A stretch of DNA of 64,000 bases from Saprospirales bacterium GYS_P2D (GCA_009833045.1 WUUP01000004.1:186001-250000); one strand, 5' to 3'; counted from the first letter of the stretch, positions 21,195 to 31,986 are shown. Notes: generated by a model not told the origin, from the sequence alone. Numbers and translations are program-made.

Positions 21195-24100
21195 ATGATG
21201 AAAACGATTTTTACGACCCTGCTATGGGCTTGCCTTGCCTGTAGTGACGCTTATGGTGCCTACATACCATGTGAGAAAGCGACACCAATCCAATGTGGTA
21301 CTACACTGAATGATGTCAGCAATAAGAATGCTCCCAATGACGTGGAGGAGTATGGATGCGACTATGATAAGTGGGATAATTACACTGGACAAGAATTAAT
21401 CTTCAAATTTGAAATTTACAAACGTGAGCGAATTAAAATCGAGCTCTCTGATGTAGCTAAGGATCTGAATTTTGATCTATTCTTGTATGAAGGAAGCTGT
21501 GACGCCAATCGATGCTGGTCATATGGGATAAAAGAAGAAAATGCAGACGAGACGATCCAAAAGTATCTCGATCCTGGCACCTATTATATAGTAGTGGATA
21601 CTTGGGAGGGAGAGATCGGCACATTTGATCTCTCAGTGACAGGATGTACTGCTGCTGATCCTGATGAGTTGGACTGTGACCGAGCTACTACTATCGAGTG
21701 TGGAGAGAGATTAGCCAATCAATCAAATCGTAATGCAAAGAATAATAAGTCAGAGTATAGCTGCAATGGTAGCAAGCTTGATGATTATAAGGGAAATGAA
21801 AGAGTTTATCGTTTTTCATTAGACAAGACGGAGAATGTCACTGTCCGCCTGAGTGATATCAGTGGATATGGCACAGACTTCGACATGTTTTTGTACGAGG
21901 GCGACTGCGAAGATCGAAGCTGCTGGAAGGCAAGTACCAAAGATGGACAGGCTGATGAGGTCATTCAAGCCCGTCTATATGCTGGTACATATTATATAGT
22001 AGTCGATACTTGGGCTGGAGAAGTAGGTACTTTCTCATTATCTCTCGAAGGCTGCAATGAGCCAGACCCCGTAGCAGACTGCAGCCAAGCTATCTATCTT
22101 GACTGCGGCGAGCAGTATAATGGTAATACTTGGGGCAAGGGTAACAACTTCAATTCATCACACTATGCCTGCTCTGACAAGGGCTATGACTACCGAGGGC
22201 CTGACCAACTATTCAGAATTAAGAAAGATCACTGGTCTGGGAAGATTCAAATACATCTATTTACGGAGGATCCTGATATCAATATATTCTTGATCAGAGG
22301 ATGCCAGGCGAGTGGTAGCAAAGATTGGGGATGGGGAACATCATCAAATTCGACAGTCGAGTGTATTGCAGAAGGAAAGGACTTTTATGGTGGTAAATAT
22401 ATCGATGAGGCCGATTATGGATTGCCGTCAGGCGAATACTATATAGTAGTAGATGGCAAATATGACTACACAGATGCCACCTACATGCTCACAGCCACTT
22501 GCGGCGACATCTCATACGATGATGCAGAGCCTATGGATTGTAATGAGCCAATGAAGTCGCATGATCTCAAAGATGGTCAAAACAAGCGCTCGATGTATAG
22601 CTGCCGATATGATAGACAGATGGCATGTATAGGAAATGAGAGAGTCTATTGGTTTGACGTAGATGAGCCAAAAGAAATGGAGATCACCATGAGCAAAATG
22701 TCTTATGGATCTGAGATGGAGCTATTCCTTCATAAAGAAGGAGATACACAAGACTGCTGGATCACTGGCAAGGTTGAGGGATCTAAAAAGAAAATAAAAC
22801 ACAAGGTAGAACGAGGCAGGTATTATGTAGTAGTAGACTCACGTCATGGAGGGAAATATGATCTCGAGATGTCCGGCTGCTCATGTACCGCAGATGCAGA
22901 GATATTCTGTGGTGAGCCGCTCAGAGATACTAATGAAGATGCCGGAGATGATGTCAAGATGATCGGAAGTGCATGCTTTGATCAGCCACTCACGACTGAT
23001 AGTCAGGACAAGGTCTACGAGTTTACTGCTCCATATACACAGAATTACTCCATCCGACTGTACAATCAGCAGAAGGAGATGAGCCTCTTCGTATTAGAAA
23101 ACTGTCAAGATCCTAATTCGTGTCTGGCATACTCGACTAAGTGGGGAGATGACTATCTCTCATTGGACTTAGAAGAAGGGCAGACTATATATGTCGTAGT
23201 AGATGGTATTCACTCATTAGTAGAGACAGAGTATATCATATTGATGCAGTGCTCAGAGGATGATTTTGATATTGACCTCGATGGTATTGCCGACAAAGAT
23301 GATAACTGTGTAGGCACTGCTAATACAGATCAACTCGATACCGATGGAGACGGTGCTGGTGATGTCTGTGATCCTGACGATGACAATGATGGTATCGATG
23401 ATGAGCTCGATTGCGAGCCACTCAATGCCGATATCGCACTACAGCCAGGAGACGCCTGTGATGATGGGCTCGAGACGACGCTCAATGATACGATCAATAG
23501 CGACTGTATCTGTACAGGTGCTTCTGACACAGATGCAGATGGTATCCGAGATGAAGAAGATAACTGTCCAGCTATGGCTAATCCACTTCAAGAAGATTTT
23601 GATAATGATGGCATCGGAGATGTCTGTGACGAAGATGATGACAATGATGGAGTAGCTGATATAGCTGATTGTTCACCTTTCGACGCATCGATCACGACTA
23701 CTACAGGTGACGTATGTGATGACTGGGATCCTAATACGACTAATGATCGTATCGACGAAAACTGTAACTGTGTGGGCAGCGTCGACACTGATATGGACGG
23801 TATTCCAGATGATATAGACAACTGTCCAATGATCGCTAATAATAGTCAGAAAGACTCTGACGAAGACGGTATCGGAGATGCCTGTGAAGATGACACAGAT
23901 GGTGACGGTATCCCAGATGAGCTCGACTGTGGACCTCTCGATAGTACTAATGTACTCATGATAGGAGCTGTCTGTGATGATGGTGATAGCCTGACTATAA
24001 ATGATATAGTCAATGCTAACTGTACATGTATAGGATCGCTCGACTCAGATCAAGACGGTATCATCAATAGTGAGGACAACTGTCCAAATACTCCAAATGC

Positions 24101-27100
24101 TAATCAACTCGATAGTGATGGTGATGGCATCGGAGATGTATGTGATCCAGATGATGATAATGATACAGTGCCTGATACACAAGATTGTAATCCATTAGAT
24201 TCTTTATTGACATTCAAGCCTGGAGATGCCTGCGATGATGGCAATGCTAATACCATCAATGACGCTATCAATCCTGACTGTGAATGTGTCGGAGAAAATG
24301 ACCTCGACGGCGACGGTGTAGCTAATACTCAAGATAACTGTGTAGCTGTAGCTAATGCTGATCAAGCGGATAATGATAATGACGGGGCAGGAGATGTCTG
24401 TGACGCTGATGATGACAATGATGGTGTACCTGACGTAGATGATTGCGCTCCATTTGATGCAACGATAGCCTTCTCGGTAGGGGATAGCTGTGATGATGGT
24501 GATAGTACTACGGTCAATGATGTGATCACATCTGATTGTAACTGTAATGGCATCATGGATATGGATGGCGATGGTGTCATCGATTCAGAAGACAACTGTC
24601 CTACACTTGCTAATGCTGACCAAGCTGATGCAGATGGTGACGGTATCGGAGATGTCTGTGATGGAGATGATGACAATGATACAGTACTTGATACTGTTGA
24701 CTGTGCACCATTAGATTCATTGATTGCATTCTCGATAGGAGATATCTGTGACGATGGAGATAGCACTACTATCAATGACGTAGTAAATGCTGACTGTCAG
24801 TGTGTAGGAGAGCCAGATATAGATGCCGATGGCATTGCTAATTCTCTTGATAATTGTTTGGCTGTAGCCAATCCTGATCAAGCGGACAATGACAATGACG
24901 GAGCCGGAGATGTCTGTGACACTGATGATGACAATGACGGAGTCTCTGATGATGTAGACTGTGCACCATTCGATGCATCGATAGCCTACTCAATAGGAGA
25001 TCTCTGTGATGACGGCGACAGCACTACAGTGAATGATGTGATCACCTCAGACTGTAATTGTAATGGTGTCATGGATATGGATGGTGATGGAGTCCTTGAC
25101 TCAGAAGACAACTGTCCGGCGACTGCTAATGCTGACCAGGCTGATGCAGATGGTGACGGTATAGGAGATGTCTGCGACGATGATGATGACAATGATGAAG
25201 TCCTCGATGTAGTAGACTGTGCGCCACTCGATAGCCTCATAGCTACCTTCCCAGGATTAGCCTGTGACGATGGCGATAGTACTACCGTAAATGATGCGAT
25301 CAATGCGGACTGTATGTGTGTCGGTATGAACGATATAGATGGAGACGGCATAGCTAATGATATAGATAACTGTCCAGCTGTGGCTAATGCCGATCAAGCG
25401 GACAATGATAATGACGGCGCAGGCGATGTCTGTGATACTGATGATGATAATGATGGTATCCCTGATGATGTCGACTGTGATCCATTTGATGCAATGATCA
25501 CGATACAGCCAGGTGATATCTGCGATGATGGAGATAGCCTCTCTATCAATGATGTTATCACAGCTGACTGTGAGTGTCTCGGTGTCTACGATGCAGATAG
25601 AGATGGAGTCCTCGATGATGTGGACAACTGTCCAAACACAGAAAACGCAGATCAAGCAGATCTTGATGGTGATGGTATCGGTGATATCTGTGACGAGGAT
25701 ACTGATGGAGATAGCATAGTGGATAGTCTCGACTGTGCGCCACTCGATAGTCTCATTGCCACGATGCCTGGTATGGCCTGTGATGATGGAGATGCGGGTA
25801 CTATCAATGATACTGTAGATAGCGACTGCCAGTGTGTAGGCCAGCCAGACCTCGATGGAGACGGTATACCAAATGCTGATGATAACTGTATGGCTGTAGC
25901 CAATACCGATCAAGCAGATAATGACAATGACGGCGCAGGAGATCTCTGTGACGATGATGATGATAATGATGGCGTCAATGATGATGTCGACTGCGCACCA
26001 TTTGATGCGAGCATCAGCACTCAGCCAGGAGATAGCTGTGATGATGGAGACAGTACGACAGAAAATGATACTATAAATGATGACTGTGAGTGTGTAGGAG
26101 AATCCATTTCGTCTACGACATTGAGCATAGGCTCAGCATCAGGTAGTGTAGGAGATACGGTATGTGTGGATATCACGACCACAGGATTTGATCAAGTGAA
26201 TAGTTTCAATCTTGCTTTGGTATATGACACTTCAGCGCTGAGTTTGATCGGTGTGACTACACCTGATGCATTTGCTGATCTTGTATCTACAGGAAGTGGT
26301 ACTCTCATTAATAATCTTTCGTGGACACAGGGTGATTCAGTTCTTTCTCTCGCAGATGGCTCTGAGATAGTGGAGCTCTGTTACGAAGTGATAGCCGAAG
26401 GAGCCGATACTGTATCTATTGACTTTACCGATGGTACTGATGTGTTCAATATTGATAGTGTCTCATTACTCAGTATCACTACCGGAGGTACGATAGTGAT
26501 CACTGCAGCGGATACGGATACCATGGTGATAGACACCATGACTATGGATACGACAATGATGGCACTCGATACAGATATGGATGGAGTAGTAGATAGTTTG
26601 GACTGTGCGCCGATGGATAGCTTAGTATTCTTAGGAGCTGTCTGTGACGATATGGATAGTACTACGATCAATGATGTGATAGATACATTGTGTAACTGTG
26701 TAGGCGTCCTTGACACGATGATGATAGATACCATGACCATGGATACGACGATGATGGCGCTCGATACAGACATGGATGGAGTAGTGGATAGTCTGGACTG
26801 TGCTCCGATGGATAGCACTATAGCTACTATTCCAGGCATGAGTTGTAATGATGGATTCTTTGTGACTATCAACGATGTAATCAATGCTGACTGTGAGTGT
26901 GTAGGTACTGTAGACAGTGTTAGACTGGCTATCGATTTTGATATTGACAATGTGCTAAACACTTCAGATAACTGTCCAAATACATTTAACCCAGATCAAG
27001 CCGATACTGATGGTGATGGACTCGGAGATGCATGTGATGATGACGATGACAATGATGGCATCGCTGACTCACTCGACTGCGCTCCACTCGATAGTCTGAT

Positions 27101-29723
27101 CGCTACTATGCCAGGTATGGCTTGTGATGATCTCGATAGTCTGACTATCAATGATACCATAGACTCATTGTGCAATTGTGTAGGTATCATGGATACTACG
27201 GTAGTCGATACGATGATGCAAGATGCTGGGCTCCCTGATGGATTTGTGATTTATGGCGAAAAAATCACAGGTGCTGTAGGTGATACAGTCTGCATGAGCA
27301 TACGAGCTAATGAATATGATTCGATTACTCAAAATCAATTCAGCTTGCGCTTTGAGAATAGTAGCGCAAGCATAGTCAGTATTGCAGGAGTTGCTTTACC
27401 AGATTCTTTGATTTCTCTTTCGTTCAGTGATTCAGTATTTGTCAATGGAGGATTCGAGCAGACCCCTGCGGTTGACGTATTCTGGCAAGATTTCTCTAAT
27501 CCTATCACTTTACCAGATAGTAGCATTCTCATAGAAGTGTGTGCTGTGATCAATAATGGTGATCTTGACGATATCGAGCTGAGAATAGATACACTCTTGT
27601 TCCATGAAATGGTATCTGTGAATAGAGGTCAGTTCCCATTGGTGTCGAGATCAGGTGTGATCTGTATAGATACGACTATGACTGTGATAGATACAGATGG
27701 TGATGGCATAGCTGATGATATGGATAACTGTCCTGCGGTAGCCAATGCCGATCAGCTCGATACTGATGGTGACGGTATGGGTGATGTCTGTGATCTCGAT
27801 GATGACAATGATGAAATATTAGACATGGTAGACTGTGCGCCACTTGATAGCATGATAGCGACATTCACAGGTCAGGCTTGTGATGACGGCGACTCCCTCA
27901 CTATCAATGACGTGATAGGTGATGACTGTATGTGTACGGGTACGCTGGATACAGATCAAGATGGTATTGCAGATGCGATAGACTGTGCCCCGATGGATAG
28001 CTTGATAGCTACCTTCCTAGGTATGCCATGTGACGATAGTATCAGCACTACGATTAATGATATGATCGACACATCATGTATGTGCGTAGGTACACCTAAG
28101 ACCATCGACATCTCGATACCTTCTACAGGTATCAGAGCAGGTGATACGACTTGTGTTGACTTGACCTTCTCAGGATTTGACTCGATCTCTACGGCACAGT
28201 TCTCGATCCGACTGGATGGTGACTTTGCGATGATCACAGATATTAATAATCTTGGATTTTCTGCGGGTAGCTACTCTGATCAGGTCAATATTCCAGTAGC
28301 AGTTGGAGGAGATACAGTATTAGCTTCATCAGTCAGATGGGTAGCTGGTGGCGATGTATCATTGACAGTATCGGATACGATCCCGATGGTAGAAGTCTGT
28401 ATGACCGTTATTAATGATTCGATCGGCTCGACTCAGTTGATCATTGACAGCAGTCTGAATACGATAGAATTTACAGATATAGATATGGATGCATTTGAGG
28501 TGACTTCAGCTGGAGGTGCGATCACTCTTGATACTACGACAGCCGCAGTCTCTGACGAGAACTTCGTAGCAGGGCTCATCACTACTCCGGTAGGTGATCC
28601 GATCCCAGCAGTATATGTATCTGTCTCTGGAGATGCAGATCAGTCTTTTAGCTTGACTTCAGCCGATGGCAATTATAGTACTACACTCAAGAGAGAGAAC
28701 AGCTATATGGTATCACCTAACTTTGAAGACTTCACGATGAATGGTGTGACGCTGATAGATGTATTGATCTTGAGACAGCACTTGAATCGTATGAGATCCC
28801 TCAATGATCCATACAAACTCATAGCTGCGGACATCAATGGTGATGGTAAGCTGACAGCAGCTGATGAGCAGTTGATACTCCTCGAGATGATGGGACTCAT
28901 AGATGATATGAGTAGTATCGATACGTGGAGATTCATACCTGCAGATCATGACTTTGGTAAGATTGAGCCATTCACCATGTCAGGAGAGGTATTTGATTAT
29001 CCGACTACATTTATGATCGATCCGTTGATGAATGATACCCGTATCAACTTCACTGGAGTGAGAATAGGTGATCTGAATAATACAGTAGATGTATCTCAGT
29101 ATAGCGCTGAGATCAGATCTGGAGAGGCTACGCTTACGATAGCTGATAAAGAGCTAAGAGCTGGACAGACAGCTACAGTGACGATAGACGCAGAGCATGC
29201 AGATATGATGCGTGCATATCTCCTTGATCTGGAACTGTCAGGTGTAGAGCTGATCGCTGCTAATACCGATGTACAGGCAGTAGCTGGTCATGTAGCAGTG
29301 ATCCAAGAGGATGCAGCAGCATCGACTACACTAACATTGAGAGCAACGAGAGATGTGAGACTGAGCGAAGCTATCGCATTAGTGGAGACTGGTGTATCTC
29401 AGGCTGTCATGATCGATGAGTCGATCAGTGGTGTGAGATTAGCCTTCGCACGTGCAGATGTATCACTTAGCGTGAATGTATCGCCAAATCCATTCTCTAC
29501 GGCGGCTACGATGCACATAGAGAGCGCTACCGCTGGACAGGCACAGCTACACATGTACAATGTCTCTGGGCAGCTCATCTATAGCAAAGAGCTAAACCTC
29601 TCTGCCGGTGCTAATGAAGTGATTATCAGTAGAGATGATCTACCGCAGACTTCAGGTATCATCAACTACAGTCTACAGACTGCTGATGATATCCAGCATG
29701 GTAAGCTCATGATAGTGAAATAA
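21195..29723 (+). CDS. Giant T9SS surface protein: pre-peptidase, TSP3, cohesin-like and dockerin-like domains
   Basis: A 2842-residue secreted protein. The signal peptide is about residue 1-21. Residues ~25-690 hold five related pre-peptidase C-terminal-like domains (pattern CxxAxxIxCG...FDLFLYEGxC...GTYYIVVDTWxG). Residues ~692-1637 are eleven 86-residue thrombospondin-type-3-like units rich in Asp, which in TSP3 domains bind Ca2+. Three cohesin-like domains (starting near nt 26106, 27230 and 28100) alternate with further TSP3 units. Next come a carboxypeptidase-regulatory-like segment, a dockerin-like pair of Ca loops (nt ~28740-28900, AADINGDGKLTAADEQ) and a C-terminal T9SS sorting domain (SPNPFSTAATMHI to LMIVK). 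It is probably exported by Sec and T9SS and anchored on the cell surface; the role may be adhesive or structural. I chose the ATG at 21195; a GTG precedes it by one codon. Confidence 0.9.
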   Translation: MMKTIFTTLLWACLACSDAYGAYIPCEKATPIQCGTTLNDVSNKNAPNDVEEYGCDYDKWDNYTGQELIFKFEIYKRERIKIELSDVAKDLNFDLFLYEGSCDANRCWSYGIKEENADETIQKYLDPGTYYIVVDTWEGEIGTFDLSVTGCTAADPDELDCDRATTIECGERLANQSNRNAKNNKSEYSCNGSKLDDYKGNERVYRFSLDKTENVTVRLSDISGYGTDFDMFLYEGDCEDRSCWKASTKDGQADEVIQARLYAGTYYIVVDTWAGEVGTFSLSLEGCNEPDPVADCSQAIYLDCGEQYNGNTWGKGNNFNSSHYACSDKGYDYRGPDQLFRIKKDHWSGKIQIHLFTEDPDINIFLIRGCQASGSKDWGWGTSSNSTVECIAEGKDFYGGKYIDEADYGLPSGEYYIVVDGKYDYTDATYMLTATCGDISYDDAEPMDCNEPMKSHDLKDGQNKRSMYSCRYDRQMACIGNERVYWFDVDEPKEMEITMSKMSYGSEMELFLHKEGDTQDCWITGKVEGSKKKIKHKVERGRYYVVVDSRHGGKYDLEMSGCSCTADAEIFCGEPLRDTNEDAGDDVKMIGSACFDQPLTTDSQDKVYEFTAPYTQNYSIRLYNQQKEMSLFVLENCQDPNSCLAYSTKWGDDYLSLDLEEGQTIYVVVDGIHSLVETEYIILMQCSEDDFDIDLDGIADKDDNCVGTANTDQLDTDGDGAGDVCDPDDDNDGIDDELDCEPLNADIALQPGDACDDGLETTLNDTINSDCICTGASDTDADGIRDEEDNCPAMANPLQEDFDNDGIGDVCDEDDDNDGVADIADCSPFDASITTTTGDVCDDWDPNTTNDRIDENCNCVGSVDTDMDGIPDDIDNCPMIANNSQKDSDEDGIGDACEDDTDGDGIPDELDCGPLDSTNVLMIGAVCDDGDSLTINDIVNANCTCIGSLDSDQDGIINSEDNCPNTPNANQLDSDGDGIGDVCDPDDDNDTVPDTQDCNPLDSLLTFKPGDACDDGNANTINDAINPDCECVGENDLDGDGVANTQDNCVAVANADQADNDNDGAGDVCDADDDNDGVPDVDDCAPFDATIAFSVGDSCDDGDSTTVNDVITSDCNCNGIMDMDGDGVIDSEDNCPTLANADQADADGDGIGDVCDGDDDNDTVLDTVDCAPLDSLIAFSIGDICDDGDSTTINDVVNADCQCVGEPDIDADGIANSLDNCLAVANPDQADNDNDGAGDVCDTDDDNDGVSDDVDCAPFDASIAYSIGDLCDDGDSTTVNDVITSDCNCNGVMDMDGDGVLDSEDNCPATANADQADADGDGIGDVCDDDDDNDEVLDVVDCAPLDSLIATFPGLACDDGDSTTVNDAINADCMCVGMNDIDGDGIANDIDNCPAVANADQADNDNDGAGDVCDTDDDNDGIPDDVDCDPFDAMITIQPGDICDDGDSLSINDVITADCECLGVYDADRDGVLDDVDNCPNTENADQADLDGDGIGDICDEDTDGDSIVDSLDCAPLDSLIATMPGMACDDGDAGTINDTVDSDCQCVGQPDLDGDGIPNADDNCMAVANTDQADNDNDGAGDLCDDDDDNDGVNDDVDCAPFDASISTQPGDSCDDGDSTTENDTINDDCECVGESISSTTLSIGSASGSVGDTVCVDITTTGFDQVNSFNLALVYDTSALSLIGVTTPDAFADLVSTGSGTLINNLSWTQGDSVLSLADGSEIVELCYEVIAEGADTVSIDFTDGTDVFNIDSVSLLSITTGGTIVITAADTDTMVIDTMTMDTTMMALDTDMDGVVDSLDCAPMDSLVFLGAVCDDMDSTTINDVIDTLCNCVGVLDTMMIDTMTMDTTMMALDTDMDGVVDSLDCAPMDSTIATIPGMSCNDGFFVTINDVINADCECVGTVDSVRLAIDFDIDNVLNTSDNCPNTFNPDQADTDGDGLGDACDDDDDNDGIADSLDCAPLDSLIATMPGMACDDLDSLTINDTIDSLCNCVGIMDTTVVDTMMQDAGLPDGFVIYGEKITGAVGDTVCMSIRANEYDSITQNQFSLRFENSSASIVSIAGVALPDSLISLSFSDSVFVNGGFEQTPAVDVFWQDFSNPITLPDSSILIEVCAVINNGDLDDIELRIDTLLFHEMVSVNRGQFPLVSRSGVICIDTTMTVIDTDGDGIADDMDNCPAVANADQLDTDGDGMGDVCDLDDDNDEILDMVDCAPLDSMIATFTGQACDDGDSLTINDVIGDDCMCTGTLDTDQDGIADAIDCAPMDSLIATFLGMPCDDSISTTINDMIDTSCMCVGTPKTIDISIPSTGIRAGDTTCVDLTFSGFDSISTAQFSIRLDGDFAMITDINNLGFSAGSYSDQVNIPVAVGGDTVLASSVRWVAGGDVSLTVSDTIPMVEVCMTVINDSIGSTQLIIDSSLNTIEFTDIDMDAFEVTSAGGAITLDTTTAAVSDENFVAGLITTPVGDPIPAVYVSVSGDADQSFSLTSADGNYSTTLKRENSYMVSPNFEDFTMNGVTLIDVLILRQHLNRMRSLNDPYKLIAADINGDGKLTAADEQLILLEMMGLIDDMSSIDTWRFIPADHDFGKIEPFTMSGEVFDYPTTFMIDPLMNDTRINFTGVRIGDLNNTVDVSQYSAEIRSGEATLTIADKELRAGQTATVTIDAEHADMMRAYLLDLELSGVELIAANTDVQAVAGHVAVIQEDAAASTTLTLRATRDVRLSEAIALVETGVSQAVMIDESISGVRLAFARADVSLSVNVSPNPFSTAATMHIESATAGQAQLHMYNVSGQLIYSKELNLSAGANEVIISRDDLPQTSGIINYSLQTADDIQHGKLMIVK
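23268..26105 (+). repeat. Tandem array of eleven 258-bp TSP3-like units
   Basis: Eleven consecutive units of exactly 86 codons, each with DxDxDGxxDxxDNCP, a GDVCDxDDDND block, an xDCxPxD step and a CDDGDxxTxND...DCxCxG closing part. Units 5, 7 and 11 resemble each other more than their neighbours, as do 6 and 8, showing growth by 516-bp dimer duplication. Four Cys in fixed places per unit suggest disulfides or metal sites. Confidence 0.92.
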
Positions 29724-29784
29724 TACTGAGAGACTCAGTACCAAGAATAATAAAGCCCTTTCGATTGATTTCGGAAGGGCTTTT
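29724..29784 (+). terminator. Double hairpin terminator after the giant gene
   Basis: First a perfect 7-bp inverted repeat (TACTGAG-AGA-CTCAGTA, 29724-29740), then a terminator whose stem AAAGCCCTT (29752-29760) pairs with AAGGGCTTT (29775-29783), followed by a short T run. Confidence 0.85.
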
Positions 29785-29837
29785 AGTTTATGGTACTATC
29801 CATTCCTTTGAGTTCGTTTGATTTCAATAAAACTATA

Positions 29838-30278
29838 ATGATTATGCGTTGTCTTGTGTGTTTCTGTTTTATGATAGGTATATATTCTTGTTCTTTTGAT
29901 GGATCACTTGATCCTAATTTAATTGTCGGAGAATGGGAAGTGATTTATTTCGTAGAAGAAGGGGAAAAAGTAAATAAAACAGAAAGCAATACTTTTGACA
30001 TTTCTTCAGATGTAATATTAATTGATTTCGGAGAGTATAATTCTCAATTATCTGGTACAGTATCGGGACTGAGAGTGACAAATGGATATGTAGGAGAATA
30101 TCAACTATCTGAAGATGGTGATATCATTATATCAAATGTGGTGGGCACACTCATCAATGAGCCATCTTGGACTCAATTGTTCAATCTTAATGAAGTTCAG
30201 ACTTTTGAGGTTGAAAGTTCATTACTATACCTATACAAGGGTAGTGCTGAAAACGCTATTGTTTTTGAAAGACGATAA
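29838..30278 (+). CDS. Small lipoprotein, lipocalin-like
   Basis: A predicted 146-residue lipoprotein: the signal MIMRCLVCFCFMIGIYSC ends in a lipobox Cys at residue 18. The mature part starts with LDPNLIVGEWEVIYF, a pattern common at the start of Bacteroidota lipocalin-like domains, followed by alternating beta-type segments (YVGEYQLSEDGDIIIS). The function is unknown. I used the ATG at 29838 because it places the signal peptide at the N-terminus; the frame is open from 29790, inside the leader. It stands alone between a plus-strand terminator and the convergent recN gene. Confidence 0.7.
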   Translation: MIMRCLVCFCFMIGIYSCSFDGSLDPNLIVGEWEVIYFVEEGEKVNKTESNTFDISSDVILIDFGEYNSQLSGTVSGLRVTNGYVGEYQLSEDGDIIISNVVGTLINEPSWTQLFNLNEVQTFEVESSLLYLYKGSAENAIVFERR

Positions 30279-30330
30279 AGGATAAAATTCATTACATACA
30301 GAGTATGCTCTGAAACTTTCCATAGCTTCA

Positions 30331-31986
30331 TCAAGCTCCCAATAACTCACGAGCATTCTCCAAAGCAGCGGCGGTAGGAGGATCTGTACTGAGCATTTTA
30401 GCTACTTCAGCCATGCGCTCCTCAGTCGATAGTTCATGTACATGTGTGATCGTACGCTCAGCAGTATCCCGCTTGTGGATGAAGAAATGCTTACCCTGGA
30501 TCGAGGCAACCTGTGGAGAGTGGGTGATACAGATGATCTGATGCTTATCAGACATATCGGAGAGGATATGACCCAACTGTAGCGCTACAGCACCCGATAT
30601 CCCTGTGTCGATCTCGTCAAATATCAAAGTAGGTATCTCAAAATGTCCTGCCAAAAGGGCCTTGACACTAAGAGCGAGACGAGAAAGCTCACCTCCTGAA
30701 GCTACGCCCTCGATAGACTGAGGAGCGATCCCCTTATTGGAGCTGAACAATATATCTATATGATCGATCCCATGCTCCTCAAAATCTGGTAGCTCTGTCA
30801 CCTTGAGCTGTATCTGCGCATTGCTGATGGCCAGCTGCTTGAGGGTGGCTTCTATGTTTTTACTGAGCTTGTCACCACAGGCTTGCCGCTTAGCAGTGAG
30901 AGCGTCAGCTCGAGTCCACAGTTCTTTTTTAGCAGCTTCCAGCTCTGATTCGGTTTTAGTGATCAGTGATGCCAGATCACTGGTCGAGCTGGTCTGCTCA
31001 GCGATATCATCTCGGAGCCGAATGAGTTCTGATATATCGGCAGTATGATGCTTACTCTCGAGCATATTGACATGGTCAAGAGTTTCTTTGAGTTCCATGA
31101 CACGCTCTGGATCACTATCGATCTGATCTATGATAGAAGAGGCGGATCGCTCAGCGCTTTGCACATCCTCGATGATCCGCTCTATGTCTTCTGATAGCTG
31201 GCTCAGTGGCTTACTGTATGCTGCGAGCTGAGACAGCTGCCTACTGATCTCAAATAGTCGACTCTCTACGCTATGCTCATCTTCGGTGAGCTCATTTTGT
31301 AGATGACTGATAGCCATCTGTATTTCTTCGCTATTATTGAGCGTCTGATACTCATTTTCGAGCGCCTCTTTGTCGATGTCATCGAGAGGTATTTTCTCGA
31401 GCTCAGCGAGCTGAAAGAGTAGGTACTCTTGGTCCTGTTTTCCTTTGCTCTGTCGAGCCTTAAGTTCTTTGAGCTTTTGCTTTAGACCAGTGTATATCTG
31501 ATACTGCTTACGATAGGTATCCTGCTGTTTTTGACTATTGGAGTAGGTGTCGATGACTTGTCGCTGATACTCTTGCGTAGTGATGCTGAGTGTGTCAAAC
31601 TGATTATGAATATCGACCAGTCGAGTAGCTACTGCCTTGAGGTCAGAGAGTCGCACTGGAGTATCACTTATAAATGCTCTGGACTTGCCACTATTATTGA
31701 TCTCTCGACGTAGCTTGATGGGATTCTCCAGATCATAATCATCAGATGATGGCAAAGAGCTCAGAAAAGCTTTATCTACCTTAAATACGGCCTCAACTAT
31801 GCATTTTTGATCCTGATGATAGAGGACTTTCGTATCTGCTCGATTGCCCAGTATGAGTCCCAACGCTCCGAGTAGGATAGACTTACCCGCACCTGTCTCA
31901 CCCGTGATTACATTAAATCCCGCATCAAAATCTAATGATACTTCATCTATGATCGCATAGTTGCGTATGTATAGTGACTGTAGCAT
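30331..31986 (-). CDS. recN: DNA repair protein RecN
   Basis: RecN (551 aa) is an SMC-like ATPase that acts early in double-strand break repair. It has Walker A GETGAGKSILLGALGL near residue 30, two long coiled-coil halves rich in Glu/Leu/Gln (about 150-375), the ABC-type signature SGGELSRLALSVKALL (about residue 426) and Walker B TLIFDEIDTGISG (about residue 455). The chosen start MLQSLYIRNYAIIDEVSL is the usual RecN N-terminus; an upstream in-frame ATG adds 14 atypical residues. It lies about 100 bases downstream of the GroES-like gene on the same strand. Confidence 0.96.
   Translation of the reverse strand: MLQSLYIRNYAIIDEVSLDFDAGFNVITGETGAGKSILLGALGLILGNRADTKVLYHQDQKCIVEAVFKVDKAFLSSLPSSDDYDLENPIKLRREINNSGKSRAFISDTPVRLSDLKAVATRLVDIHNQFDTLSITTQEYQRQVIDTYSNSQKQQDTYRKQYQIYTGLKQKLKELKARQSKGKQDQEYLLFQLAELEKIPLDDIDKEALENEYQTLNNSEEIQMAISHLQNELTEDEHSVESRLFEISRQLSQLAAYSKPLSQLSEDIERIIEDVQSAERSASSIIDQIDSDPERVMELKETLDHVNMLESKHHTADISELIRLRDDIAEQTSSTSDLASLITKTESELEAAKKELWTRADALTAKRQACGDKLSKNIEATLKQLAISNAQIQLKVTELPDFEEHGIDHIDILFSSNKGIAPQSIEGVASGGELSRLALSVKALLAGHFEIPTLIFDEIDTGISGAVALQLGHILSDMSDKHQIICITHSPQVASIQGKHFFIHKRDTAERTITHVHELSTEERMAEVAKMLSTDPPTAAALENARELLGA

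Noticed and set aside
23330-28237. Many long minus-strand and alternate-frame open frames across the giant TSP3 gene
   Set aside because: They are shadows of the repetitive plus-strand sequence: Ser/Pro- or Ile-rich low-complexity products with no recognisable domain.
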